Positions 48,011 through 58,499 of a stretch of 64,000 nucleotides of DNA are shown here, piece after piece; the stretch's first letter is position 1; each line of letters begins with the position of its first letter. The DNA is from Nageia nagi. Lineage: Eukaryota; Pinophyta. Under the pieces are notes generated by a model. That model saw only the letters and a list, made by a program, of their open reading frames with translations, did not search any database and was not told where the DNA came from. The stretch is taken from NCBI GenBank assembly GCA_050084985.1, contig JBITNC010000001.1, forward strand, positions 136,834,001 to 136,898,000. The letters are read 5' to 3'. Both the position numbers and the translations under genes were made by a program.

Positions 48011-49952
48011 ATGGAGAAAAATCAGTTAAGTATAATTCTATGTCAAGGTGATGATGACGTTTGTCAGGATGGAATCTCAGGAATAGTGCAGATCGATGAA
48101 TGGGTAAGCAATTGTTATGTTATTGATTACGAGATTGATGAGGAAGATGCTATACACACTATAGATCTATTTCAGAATGATGATGCCTTTTTAGAAACAT
48201 TAGGTGCTAGAACAGAATATCCAATAAGGCATGAAAGAAGAATTCAAACACATTGTCCAGATATACATGCTTGTTTCAAGGAATCCAAAGATGATAAGAT
48301 TAAGGGATTGGGAGAGTTACCATTCCCTTTGTCATCAAAAGCTGAGGTTACCTGGTTAAATGAAGAAATTGAAGAAGTTAATATCAGCTCTCAAGAGACA
48401 CCACGAATACTAAAAATGGGTAAGCTTCTGGAGGCACCATTGCAGAGTGAATTAGTTCAATCTTTTCATGATTATTCTGAGTTGTTTGCATGGTATTACA
48501 AGGATATGCCAGGGTTAGATGAGAATTTTGTGGTTCATAACCTTGTGAAAACAAAAGCCACAAAAAATGCCTTTTCAGGTTTCATTGCTCGTGAAGAAGG
48601 AAATAGAGAAATTACTAGAAGTCGGATTTATAAGATCCATTGACTACTCAAAATGGATGGCTAATGTAGTTCTAGTTAAGAAGCCTACAGGTGAAATTAG
48701 AGTGTGTACTAATTTTAGGGATCTCAACAAGGCTTGTCCAAAAGATGATTTCCCATTGCCTAACATAGATATGATCATTGATAGTTTAGCAGGATATGAG
48801 ATGTTGTCATTTATGGATGGCTTTTCGGGATATAATCAGATTAAAATCAAAGAGAGTGATCAACATAAAATAGCCTTTAGAACACCTTGGGGCAACTTTT
48901 GCTACAAGGTAATGCCGTTTGGTCTCAAGAATGCGGGAGCTACATACCAAAGAGCCATGATGGCTATGTTCCATGATTTTATTCATAAGATAGTTGAGGT
49001 ATATGTTGATGACATTTTGATTAAATCTAAGAACAAAGAAGATCATGTTCAAGATCTAAAAGCAAAATTTGAGAGGATGAGATAGTACAAGTTAAGAGTT
49101 AAGCCATAGAAGTGTGTATTTGGTGTGTCATCAGGAAAACTCTTGGGGCATATTGTCTCAAGAAGAGGTGTGGAAGTGGATCCCAAAAAGATAAAAGCCA
49201 TCACAGAAATGGCACCTCCAACAAATCTCAAGCAATTAAGGAGTTTACAAGGTAAAATATAGGCCATTAGGAGATTTATATGTCAATTAACGGATAAGAT
49301 AGCTCCTATGTCTCATCTACTTAAAAAAGATGTTGAGTTCACATGGGATAATAAATGTCAGGAGTCATTTGATAAGATAAAAGAATATCTATTGCACCCA
49401 CTGGTGTTAGCTCCATATAGGCATGGAGAACCCCTTTGGCTTTATGTCTCAGCTACAAAGCATGCATTTGGAGTAATGCTTGCTAAGAAGGAGGAGGATG
49501 GTAAAGAGAGGGCTATCTATTTTATCAGCAGGACATTGAAAGATTATGAGACTAGATACACTCCTATTGAGAAGTTATGTCAATGTGTGGTGTTTGCTAC
49601 TGAAAAGTTGCGGCATTACCTAATCAATAGCATTACACATGTGCTTACACATGCAGATCCATTGAGGTATTTAATGTCAAAGCCTTGCCTTGATGGAAGA
49701 GCAGCAAAATGGGTCATGTTACTTCAAGAATTTGATCTCAGATTTGTCAAGCAGAAATCAATTAAGGGACAGGCAATCATAGATTTTGTGGTAGAATTCC
49801 CCATAGGGGATAGTACAAAGCTTAGAGAAGAATTCAAGGATGAATGTGCATTAACAGATATAGTAGAGGTTACAAAAAAGGACCACTCGCGGTCTATTTA
49901 TGACCTTGATAGTACCGCCAGCATTCCCTTTTCAAATGAATCTGAACCCTAG
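48011..49952 (+). pseudogene. pol: Tat reverse transcriptase and first RNase H
   Basis: The protease frame stays open from 48011 to 48643. A single-base shift near 48570 moves the RT into the next frame, which begins about 48567. RT blocks are SIDYSKWMANVVLVKKPTGE, CTNFRDLNKACPKDDFPLPN, FMDGFSGYNQIKI, MPFGLKNAGATYQRAM and YVDDILIKSK (YVDD at 49002-49013). Stops occur at 49083, near 49110 and near 49260. RNase H reads LWLYVSATKHAFGVMLAKKE, RAIYFISRTLKDYETRYTPI, ending ADPLRYLMSKPCLDGRAAKW. Both domains keep recognisable catalytic blocks but cannot be translated as a unit. Confidence 0.93.
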
Positions 49953-50380
49953 AAGTTATACTTTGATGGGTCCAGGTGTATGCATGGGTCAGGAGTAGGA
50001 ATTGTGTTAATATCCCCATAGAACGATGTCATTCCTATGTCCTACAAATTGTCATTCGAATGCACTAACAATATGGTAGAATATGAAGCTCTTATATTGG
50101 GCTTGAAGGCTGCTATACAAATTGGTATTTCATGGATACATATTTATGGAGATTCACAGCTAATAGTCAAACAGGTCAACGAGGTTTACAAGACCAAAGA
50201 TGAAAAGCTTATCCCTTATAGGGATTATGTTATCAAGTTACTCACACATTTCAAAGGATATTAATTGGAAAGTGTTCCAAGGAGTAGCAATAGACTAGCA
50301 GATGTAATGGCAAGTGCAGCATCGCTTATACCATTGGAAGTTGAAAATAAAGAAACTAGCTTCACCATCAAAAACTTAGA
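49953..50380 (+). pseudogene. pol: Tat second (archaeal-type) RNase H
   Basis: It follows the first RNase H across a stop near 49950. The frame reads LYFDGSRCMHGSGVGIVL, then MSYKLSFECTNNMVEYEALI, HIYGDSQLIVKQVNEVY and NRLADVMASAASLI. The D (FDGS), E (EYEAL), D (GDSQL) and D (LADVMA) positions match the RNase H catalytic set. Such an extra RNase H between the first RNase H and integrase is the known mark of Tat-lineage elements. TAG or TAA codons interrupt near 50022 and 50262. Confidence 0.9.
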
Positions 50381-50399
50381 AACTTCATCCATTACTGAA

Positions 50400-51707
50400 G
50401 GAAGTGAAATATGTGTGGTTCAAAGAGTTGGGTATGAGGAGAGTCCATGGTACCAACATATCTATAAATATTTGAAGGATGATTTTATTGATACTACTTT
50501 TGATAAGCGAGAGCAAATCAGAATCAAGAGGCTTGCAACTAGGTATGTTATCATCGGTAATGTGCTTTACAAAAGGTCATTTAATGGTATTCTTTTAAGG
50601 TGCCTTCTTATTGAGGAAATTGCAACAGTATTAGAACATGCCCATGGGGGAGCATGTGGACGGTATTTTAATGGGAGATTAGTTTTTGGCAAGCTGATCA
50701 AGATGGGTTATTGATGGCCTACCATGGAGCATGACTGCTTTGAGCATGTCAAGAAATGTGAACAATGTCAAAGGCATGCACACCTTGAGCTTACACCAAC
50801 TCAGGAATTGAATTATGTTACATCACCATGGCCTTTCTCTATGTGGGCTATGGATTTCATGGGAGTTATTAACCCACCATCCAATGAGGGGCATAAGTTT
50901 ATCTTAGTTGCTATAGAATATTATACAAAATGGGTTGAGGCTATCCCTTTAAAAATGGCTACACAGAAACATGTGATCAAGTTCATTAAGGAATACATAA
51001 TTTGTAGGTTTGGTGTACCATAAAGGTTGATTATGGACAATGGGACTAATTTCACAAGTAAGGATATCAAAGAATTTTGCCAAAAAATGAAGATTGAGCA
51101 GAGATTTTCTTCAGTTTACTACCCCCAAGGTAATGGGCAAGCAGAGGCTACAAATAAGATGATCAAAGGGATATTGGCCAAGAATATCAAGAAGAATGGG
51201 AGAGATTGGCATGAGCAATTACCTTATGCTTTATAGGCATATAGGACAAGTGAAAGGATAGCAACAGGTGCCACCCCATATTCTCTTGTGTTTGGAGATG
51301 AAGCAGTTATTCCTCTTGAGATTGAGATCCCATCCTTGAGGATTGCACTCAAGGATGTGATGAAGGAACCACATTATTTGGAGGCAAGAGTGAATCAACT
51401 TGAAGCACTAGATGAAAAGAGAATCACTGCATTAGAACACCTTAGAGCATATCAACAGAGGATTAAGAGATCATATGGCAAGAGAGTGGTCCCTAAGGAT
51501 TTTGAGGTTGGAGATATGGTCTTACAAGAGAATATTTCCAATACTACAGCCAGAGATGAGCTTAGGGGAAATTTTGATCCCAATTGGGTGGGACCATACC
51601 TTATTACAGAAGTATTTGGTAGAGGTGCCTACAGGTTGTCTACATTGGATGGGGAGATTCTCAAGAATCCCATTTATGTTAGGCATTTGAAGAAGTATTA
51701 CATTTAG
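50400..51707 (+). pseudogene. pol: Tat integrase
   Basis: The zinc-binding region reads HAHGGACGRYFNGRLVFGKL, then HVKKCEQCQRH. The histidine usually found after CG (CG-H) is replaced by RY. The catalytic core keeps all three acids: WAMDFMGVINPPSNEGHKFI, LIMDNGTNFTSKDIKEFCQK and YPQGNGQAEATNKMIKGILA (D, D, E). The C-terminal part has FGDEAVIPLEIEIPSLRI and GRGAYRLSTLDGEI, ending HLKKYYI at 51707. Stops lie near 50712, 51021 and 51234. Integrase would insert the cDNA; this copy cannot. Confidence 0.92.
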
Positions 51708-52692
51708 GCGGCCTACAGGTCGATACGGGCGTCTGGGTGGTATCAAAGTATACTAAAGGAATGATCATGCGAGCAAACATCATAGAATCAAACTAGAGAG
51801 TTAGTTTGAGGGTAGAAGAGGAGCACCTACGCTCCATATCCATTAAGAGTAGACCGCCCGCGGTCCTATCGCTAAGCCAGAAGCAGCCAGTTTAAAGATC
51901 CTTTATGCCTCCTGTTGGAGTTCCAGCTCCCAGAGTGGTCAAATTTATCAGTCTTAATAGATTTATCAGATTATCATCAATTTATCATGCCTCTTGGTGG
52001 AGTGTTAGCTCCATCAGTTTATCATTATTTTGCAGAGCCTGATTCTTATGTAACTGCAGTACACCTCTTGGTGTGAAGGCTCAATTATGTGGAACTTGGC
52101 TCTCACGTATCAGCTTATCACTTGTTTTGTAGAGTTCGATTCTTATGCAACTGCAGTACACCTCTTGGTGCAAAGGCTTAGTTGTGTGGAACTTAGCTCT
52201 CCCCTATGTGTGGTCATGGTTATCATGTCTTGTCTTGTGAGTTGGTCATGTGTGTTGTCATGTGTCGTCATGTCTTATCTTGTGATGTGGTCATGTATGG
52301 TGTCATGTGTTGTCATGTCTTATCTTGTGATTGGTCTTGTCAAGTTGTCATCCGGTCGACATGTATGGTCAAGTCATCTATCCGGTCATTGTCATGTGTG
52401 TTGTCAAGTTTGTTGTCATGGGTCATCAGCATTGCAGCAAGATTATCAGATTGTCAAATATATCAGGCTATCACCTTCTATGGCAAAACACAAGGGGCAA
52501 GCATGCCCAAGGTAATATCAAAAGGGAGTTTTCTCAACCAATATCTAGTACTAATAAGCTTTATCATGATGTTATTTAAGTTTAGAATGGTTAGTGTTTA
52601 TCATTACTTATCAAAATTGTTTGCTATGATGTTGTGTTTTTACTTTGAATGCAAAATCTCAACTCACCTCATGTTTCTTTCGATTTCACATC
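51708..52692 (+). repeat. Tat 3' noncoding region with tandem repeats
   Basis: It contains two copies of a roughly 110-120-bp unit with ACTGCAGTACACCTCTTGGTG (near 52053 and 52151), and a TCATGTCTT(G/A)TCTTGTGA minisatellite at about 52222, 52267 and 52312 (period 45). Long ORFs crossing the minisatellite are artefacts of the repeat. Tandem repeats in the 3' region are common in Tat elements. Confidence 0.8.
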
Positions 52693-52706
52693 CAAAGTGG
52701 GGCATC
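52693..52706 (+). other. Tat polypurine tract
   Basis: AAAGTGGGGCATC directly before the LTR start TGTTAAC; the tract is short and slightly decayed. Confidence 0.7.
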
Positions 52707-53557
52707 TGTTAACACATAAAATGAATTTATGTTTTTAAATCAATAAATTAATGAAATATGCTTGGCCTAAATATATGTCTTGATTGTATTAAAGTGATAA
52801 TATCAATGTTTGTCTTGAAAATGAATTTTATAATGATTATCTTGAATATTGCATGGATTATCTTGAATATTGCATGAATTATCTTGTTATTGGTGTGTTT
52901 ATCTTGAATATTGTGAATTATCCTTATTTATGTAGATGCATGTTGACCCATGGGTTGTATTATCTATTATCTATATAAATAAGGGATCTAATAATAAGTC
53001 CACATAACAAGGATACACATGATCCTACGTATGGTCTTGTAAGTGGCTAACCCTTAAGGTATCTCTTGGTACCACCTACAAGGCTATGGTTTGTGTGCTT
53101 CCTTTCGTGAGCTATCTTGACATGCACGATCTATTCTGATATCATACTATTACCCGAGACATCCATATTGAAGTTCTGGACTTAATCGAGAGGTCAAAAC
53201 CATCAAACGAAGGCCACTGGTGCTCCTTTATGAATGGAAGAACACTATCGGTGCTCTTATATCATTGAAATGAACTGCTTACGATCCTCTTGTTGCATCC
53301 TCGTAGGTCATGATATTGTTGGAAAGGCATCTCATCATCAGTACATCACCAATATCTACATCTTTCGTTGTCAGGTACGTTCTGTGAGGTAAGTACACAA
53401 ATTACAGTCTTGGTTGGCATAATTACATTTTTGAATTGGTTGTTTTGTTTATTGTTATCTAGAATAAATTGCTATCCATAGCTTAAATACAGATAATATT
53501 GAGTTTGTAGATATTTTCTTATTTACTTATTTGCATACTCAATTTTATTTGTAAACA
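52707..53557 (+). repeat. Tat 3' LTR
   Basis: 851 bp, the same ends as the 5' LTR. It contains an extra segment near 53220-53252 (GGTGCTC...CGGTGCTC) that looks like a local duplication. Differences from the 5' LTR are mostly transitions. Confidence 0.93.
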
Positions 53558-53562
53558 ACTGG
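53558..53562 (+). repeat. Target-site duplication ACTGG (right)
   Basis: An exact match to 44969-44973. Confidence 0.95.
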
Positions 53563-53659
53563 CATCCTAAAAGACAATGAGCATGGTGCTAGCACCTTGG
53601 TTTTGATTATAATTTACTTCTATTCTTTTGGATCTATGTACCTATAATTAAGTGTTAGC

Positions 53660-54240
53660 CAAAAAATAAAGGTATAGATGCATAGTAAGCTATGTCATCC
53701 ATCAAAGATGATCCAATGTCAATAATTTTACTTATGGCTACATCACCAATTTATCTTTTAAGTGAGGGACTCTCACTAGCTATATCGATGGCCATCGATG
53801 ATCATACATTTGTATTTATATGATTTAAAGATAGTATGCTTTATATATTTTTAAAGAAAAAATCATGTAGATACACAACAAAATGTATTGTCCATTGAAG
53901 ATGATCCAATGTCAACAAACTGCTAATGACTGTATCTCTAGTTTACTTGTGAGGGAACTCTCACTAGCCATTTCATGGGCCATCAATGATCATGCTTTTT
54001 TATGTCCATGAATTGAATATAATATGATTTATATGGGTTCAAATAAAAGACTATGTGGATACACAACAAAATGTATCATCCATTGGATATGATCCAATGT
54101 CAACAAGTTGCTAATAGATGTATTATCGATTTACTTTTAAGTGATAGAACTATTGCTAGCCATTTCGTGGGCTATCAGTGATTATGCATTTTTATGTCCA
54201 TGATCTGAAGACATTAGACTATCAAGTTTTTTTTGGCATG
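53660..54240 (-). repeat. Three-copy tandem repeat, period about 190 bp, in the old Tat element
   Basis: GATGATCCAATGTCAA recurs near 53707, 53900 and 54089 (TATGATCC in the last). Each copy is followed by a CTCACTAGC/TTGCTAGCC-type block and GGC(C/T)ATC-TGAT. It lies between the integrase end and the 3' LTR, the same relative place as the repeats of the younger Tat element. Confidence 0.85.
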
Positions 54241-54370
54241 TTGTCAATGTCCTACTAATAGTCAAAAAAATATCATCAGTGTTGTGTCTTAGATCTATAC
54301 AGAAAATAAAAAGAAGTTGTGCCCTTGCATTTGATATGAATTATTTTGTAGGGGCATAGAGCTATGATAT

Positions 54371-55262
54371 TCAATCATAAAAACACTTGATATGGATGGT
54401 ATTGAAGGTTTTTAGTTCCTCCTTACCATGAAAAGTTGATAGATTATATGCTCTTGATCCTATTGCATCAACAATAATATACAGGCCCAACCAATTGGGT
54501 TCAAATTTACCTTTAGCTTTCTCATTTAGAATATCACCTTGTAAAGAGATCCTAAGTGAAGGAATTTCTAACTTAAGTGGGACAATGGCCTCATCTCCAT
54601 ATACCAATGAAAAGGGGTTTGCCCCAATGGCTATTTAGACACTAGTTTTGTAAGCCCATAGCGCATATGGCAATTGCTCATGCCAATCTCTTTCATATTT
54701 ATCCCATGTTTTGGTAAGAATACTCTTAAGTTTCTTGTTTGTTTCTTTAGCTTTACCATTGTCTTGAGGGTAGTAAACTAAAGAAAAGGTTTATGTGAAG
54801 TGAAATTTTTCCAAAATGCTTGCATATCCTTGCCCTTGAAATTTGGACCATTATCCATGATCAACCTTTGTGGCACACCAAATCTAGTGATGATGTATTA
54901 TGTAAGGAATGCAATAATCTTTTCTTATACAATTGACTTTATGGGGATGGCTTCTGCCCACTTGGTAGTATATTATATAGCTATGATGACAAATTTCTAT
55001 CCTTATCTAGAATGAGGATGAATCATACCAATCAAATCTATGCCCCAAGTATCAAAGGACCATGGAGAAATAATGAAATTGAGTTCTTGAGTGGGTTGTT
55101 TTTCTAAGTTCACATACTTTTGTCATTGCACACATACTTTCATGTGAGTTTGAAAATCTTCTTCCATAGTGGGCCAATAGTAACCTATTCTCAAGATCTT
55201 TTTATAAAGAGCTTTGGCATGAAAATGGTCACCACATAATCCATCATGAGCTTGCTCTAAAG
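54371..55262 (-). pseudogene. pol: Old Tat integrase relic
   Basis: Read on the minus strand from 55262: the zinc region DGLCGDHFHAKALYKKILRI, GYYWPTMEEDF, then core blocks FGVPQRLIMDNGPNF and, at the end, YGDEAIVPLKLEIPSLRISL with EPNWLGLYIIVDAIGSRAYN. The order and words match the younger Tat integrase. Many stops and frameshifts occur. The last ORF (54607-54371) is the C-terminal part. It cannot function. Confidence 0.85.
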
Positions 55263-55272
55263 TAGTATCTAT

Positions 55273-55968
55273 CTAATTTTGTGTTAAACATATCAACAAG
55301 GTCCCATAAAAGGATCTTCTATATAAAACATCACCAATAATAACATATTTCATAGCAGTCCTTCTCAATATTAATCTATCATTCTCTGTATATCTAGAAG
55401 GAATGCATTGGTCTTTTAAGTAGTGATAGATATCAAAGTACCAATCTAGAAAAGCATCATCATTGACAATAAGGAATGATAAAATAGAATGAAGATGAGT
55501 TGTGTAAGATGGAGAACTTAACTTACGAATAGTGAGAATGGTCTCCTCATATTCAAGCTCAATTGGTACCAAAGAGGCTGCACTTACCATAACATCTACA
55601 TATCTATTATTAGTCTTATGAATGGTATCAATAGTATATCTATCAAGGTTGTCCAATAACTCAATCACAAACACCCTATAAGGCTTTTGTTTATCATCTT
55701 TGGTATCATAACTACCCTTCACTTGGTTGAGCACAAGCTATGAATCCCCACAAATTTCTATGTCTATGATTTTCAATTCTAAAACTACCTTCAATCCTAA
55801 TATTAGATCCTCATACTTAGTCATATTATTAGTGCATTTGAAATCCAATTTATATGCCATAGGGATTACTTGATTAGTAGGAGAGACCAAAACAATACCT
55901 TCCCCTACTATATGAATGCATTTATAACCATCAAAATATAGGGTCCAAACTATAAGCTCATCTTCCAA
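55273..55968 (-). pseudogene. pol: Old Tat second RNase H and tether
   Basis: From 55968 the minus strand reads LYFDGYKCIHIVGEGIVLVS, YKLDFKCTNNMTKYEDLILG, EICGDS, a stop, then LNQVKGSYDTKDDKQKPYRV, ending with SAASLVPIELEY and a tether to integrase. The catalytic E of EYEAL is present as KYED. It is homologous to 49953-50700 of the younger element, which confirms a Tat-lineage identity for this older copy. Confidence 0.88.
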
Positions 55969-56142
55969 AAGATAAATATAATCATCAGGGACATAGATCT
56001 CCTCAAATTCACATCACTAATGCCTTGTTAATAGGTCACCAGACCACTAGCACCATTGATCCTCCTCAAAAATGTCAAGAAATTCTTCATGGACCACCTC
56101 CTCACCTTCTTGAGGGAATTCTACTATTAGATCTACAATTGC

Positions 56143-57309
56143 CTATCTTTTAACAAATTTTTGCTTCACCACATTAATATCAAATTCTTGCAATAACATT
56201 ATCCACTTTGCAAATCTACTTGATAAGTTTTGTTTAGCCATAAGATATTTTAAAGGATCAATAGGATTAACAACATATGTGGTGCCATATAATAAGTAAT
56301 TCCTTACTTTTTCAGTAGTAAATATGATAGAAAAGCAAATATTTTCCATAAGAATGTACCTTGTCTCATAATCAATCAATGTCTTGCTTAGATAATTGAT
56401 GACCCTCTCCTTGTTATCTTCAATTTTTTGACACATCATGGTTCCTATGGCATACAAAGAGGCTGAAATATATAAGTAAGTATGTTGGGAAAAATCCATG
56501 GGAATAAGGATAGGGGGATTGAGCAAATATTGCTTGATATCTTCAAATGCTTTGTGGCAATTTACATCCCATACAAACTTGACATCTTTCTTAAGTAAGT
56601 AAGTGAATGGTCTACACTTATCCCAAAGCTATGAGATGAATCTCCTAACTAAGTTTATCTTTCCTTGAAGGATTCTAAGTTGTTTCAAGTTTTGAGGAGG
56701 AGGCATATCAATAATTGATTTTACTTGTTTAGGATCTACCTCAATTCCTCTATTTGAAACCATGAACCCTAACAATTTTCCAAAAGTAACTCCAAATGCA
56801 CACTTTGAAGGTTTGAGTCTTAATTTTTACCTTTGCAAAATGTCGAATACCTCTTCAAGGAATTAGAGATGATCTTGACCTTGCTTTGATTTGATAAGGA
56901 TGTCATCAACATAAACCTCCACTATTTTATGAATGTGCTTATGGAACATAGTGACCATGGCTCTCTAATATGTAGCACCTACATTTTTTAGTCCAAAAGG
57001 CATAACCTTCTAACAAAAATTACCCTAAGGGGTTGTGAAAACTATTTTATGTTAGTTAGTAGGATTAATTAAAATTTGATTGTAACTAGAAAAACTATCC
57101 ATAAATGACAACATATCATGGCTAGCTATGCTATCAACAATCATATCAATATTGGATAATCGAAAATCATCTTTAGGATAAGCATTGTTGATATCATGAA
57201 AATTAGTACATACTTGTATTTCACCAATTGGTTTAGTAACAAGAATAATATTGGACATCCATTTAGAATTGTAGACACTTGAAATAAACCCTATCTCTAA
57301 TTTAATCAT
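56143..57309 (-). pseudogene. pol: Old Tat reverse transcriptase and first RNase H
   Basis: From 57309 the minus strand reads IGFISSVYNSKWMSNIILVT, CTNFHDINNAYPKDDFRLSN and MLSFMDSFSSYNQI, the N-terminal RT blocks. It then decays across 57050-56530. RNase H resumes at 56526-56143 (ERVINYLSKTLIDYETRYIL, PLKYLMAKQNLSSRFAKWIM). Gag, protease and the 5' LTR are absent: immediately upstream (57310 onward) the DNA is a tandem satellite. Confidence 0.88.
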
Positions 57310-57339
57310 TTCATTCTAGAATATTCTACATTCCAGAAT

Positions 57340-58490
57340 GTTTTATTTACTGGCTTCAATTATTTGATTATTCCTTACTAATGTCATCACTTCTGGGACT
57401 CAGTTTCATTCAAAATGTGAACTCCGTTCTCCCTGTGATGTCATTGTCATATTTCTAGAATGTTATACTTACTAGTTCCAGCTATTTGATCATTCCCTAA
57501 TGACATCATCATTTTCGGGACCCGGTTCATTCAAACTATGAACTTTGTTTTCCCTGTGACATCATCATCATATTTTCAGAATGTTTATACTTACTGGTTC
57601 TGGCTATTTGATCATTCCCTAATGATTTCATCATTTCTGGGACCCGATTCATTCAAACTATGAACTTCATTTTCCCTGTGACATCATCATCATATTTCTA
57701 GAATGTTATACTTATTGGTTCCAGCTATTTGATCCCTCCCTGATGATGTCATCACTTTTGGGACCCAGTTTCATTCAAAATGTGAACTTCATTCTCCCCA
57801 TGACATCATCGTCATATTTTTGGAATGTCATTCTTACTGGTTCTAGCTATTTGATCATTCCCTGATGACATCATCATTTTTGGGACCTAGTTCATTCAAA
57901 CTATGAACTTCATTTTCCCTATGATGTCATCATCATATTTCTAGAATGTTATACTTATTGGTTCCAGCTCTTTGATCCCTCCCTGATGACATCATCACTT
58001 TCAGGACAAGGTTTCATTCAAAATGTGAACTCCAATCTCCCTGTGATGTCATCGTCATATTTCCAGAATATTATACTTACTGGTTCCAGCTATTTGATCC
58101 CTCCCTGATGACATCATCACTTCTGGGACCCAGTTTCATTCAAAATGGTGAACATCATTCTCCCCGTGATGTCATCATCATATTTTCGAAATACTTTACT
58201 CACCGGCTCTGGCTATTAAATCACTCCTTGCTGACCTCATCATCTTCGGAACCCGATTTTTACCAAAACATGACTATCTTATCCTCTGTGACATCATCAT
58301 TTTATTTCAGAATGCTTTTACTTCCAAAACACTTAATTTATGGGCTCCAGCTTCTTTGATTATCTCTTGTTGACCTCACCTCTTCCGGAACCCGAGCTTT
58401 TCCACAACTGAGCTTTATCCTTTCTTCTATGACATCATCATTTCATTTTAGAAAGCTTTATCTATTGACTCCGGCTTGTTTTATTTGCTC
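57340..58490. repeat. Tandem satellite, period 121-122 bp, about 9-10 copies
   Basis: The GGTTC(C/T)(A/G)GCT anchor recurs near 57351, 57473, 57595, 57716, 57838, 57959, 58081 and 58203, all at 121-122 bp. Two diverged copies follow near 58340 and 58466. Each unit carries two GA(TG/CA)TCATC-type sites, a TTCTAGAATGTT-like block and a TTCATTCAAA block. Two subtypes are distinguishable (TTTCATTCAAAATGTGAA and TTCATTCAAACTATGAA). No ORF is meaningful. Confidence 0.92.
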
Positions 58491-58499
58491 CAGAAAAAC

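Larger units (their letters stand above)
44974..53557 (+). mobile_element. Full-length Ty3/gypsy Tat-type retrotransposon, 8.6 kb, degenerate
   Basis: It has both LTRs, PBS, one gag-pol frame, repeat-rich 3' region, polypurine tract and target duplication ACTGG. The order is Gag, protease, reverse transcriptase, RNase H, a second (archaeal-type) RNase H, integrase. The second RNase H before integrase is characteristic of the Tat lineage (established for Ogre/Tat/Retand elements). About a dozen in-frame stops and one frameshift kill it. LTR differences are many, mostly C/T and G/A, so it is much older than the copia element. It inserted in the 3' interior of the old minus-strand element. Confidence 0.95.

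Noticed and set aside
52087-52712. ORFs of 142 and 168 codons rich in Val, Met, Cys and Ser
   Set aside because: They run through the 45-bp minisatellite of the Tat 3' region, and the repetition explains the open frames.
57340-58490. Regular repeats considered as a CRISPR array
   Set aside because: Whole units repeat at 122 bp with no unique spacers, and the context is a plant TE nest.
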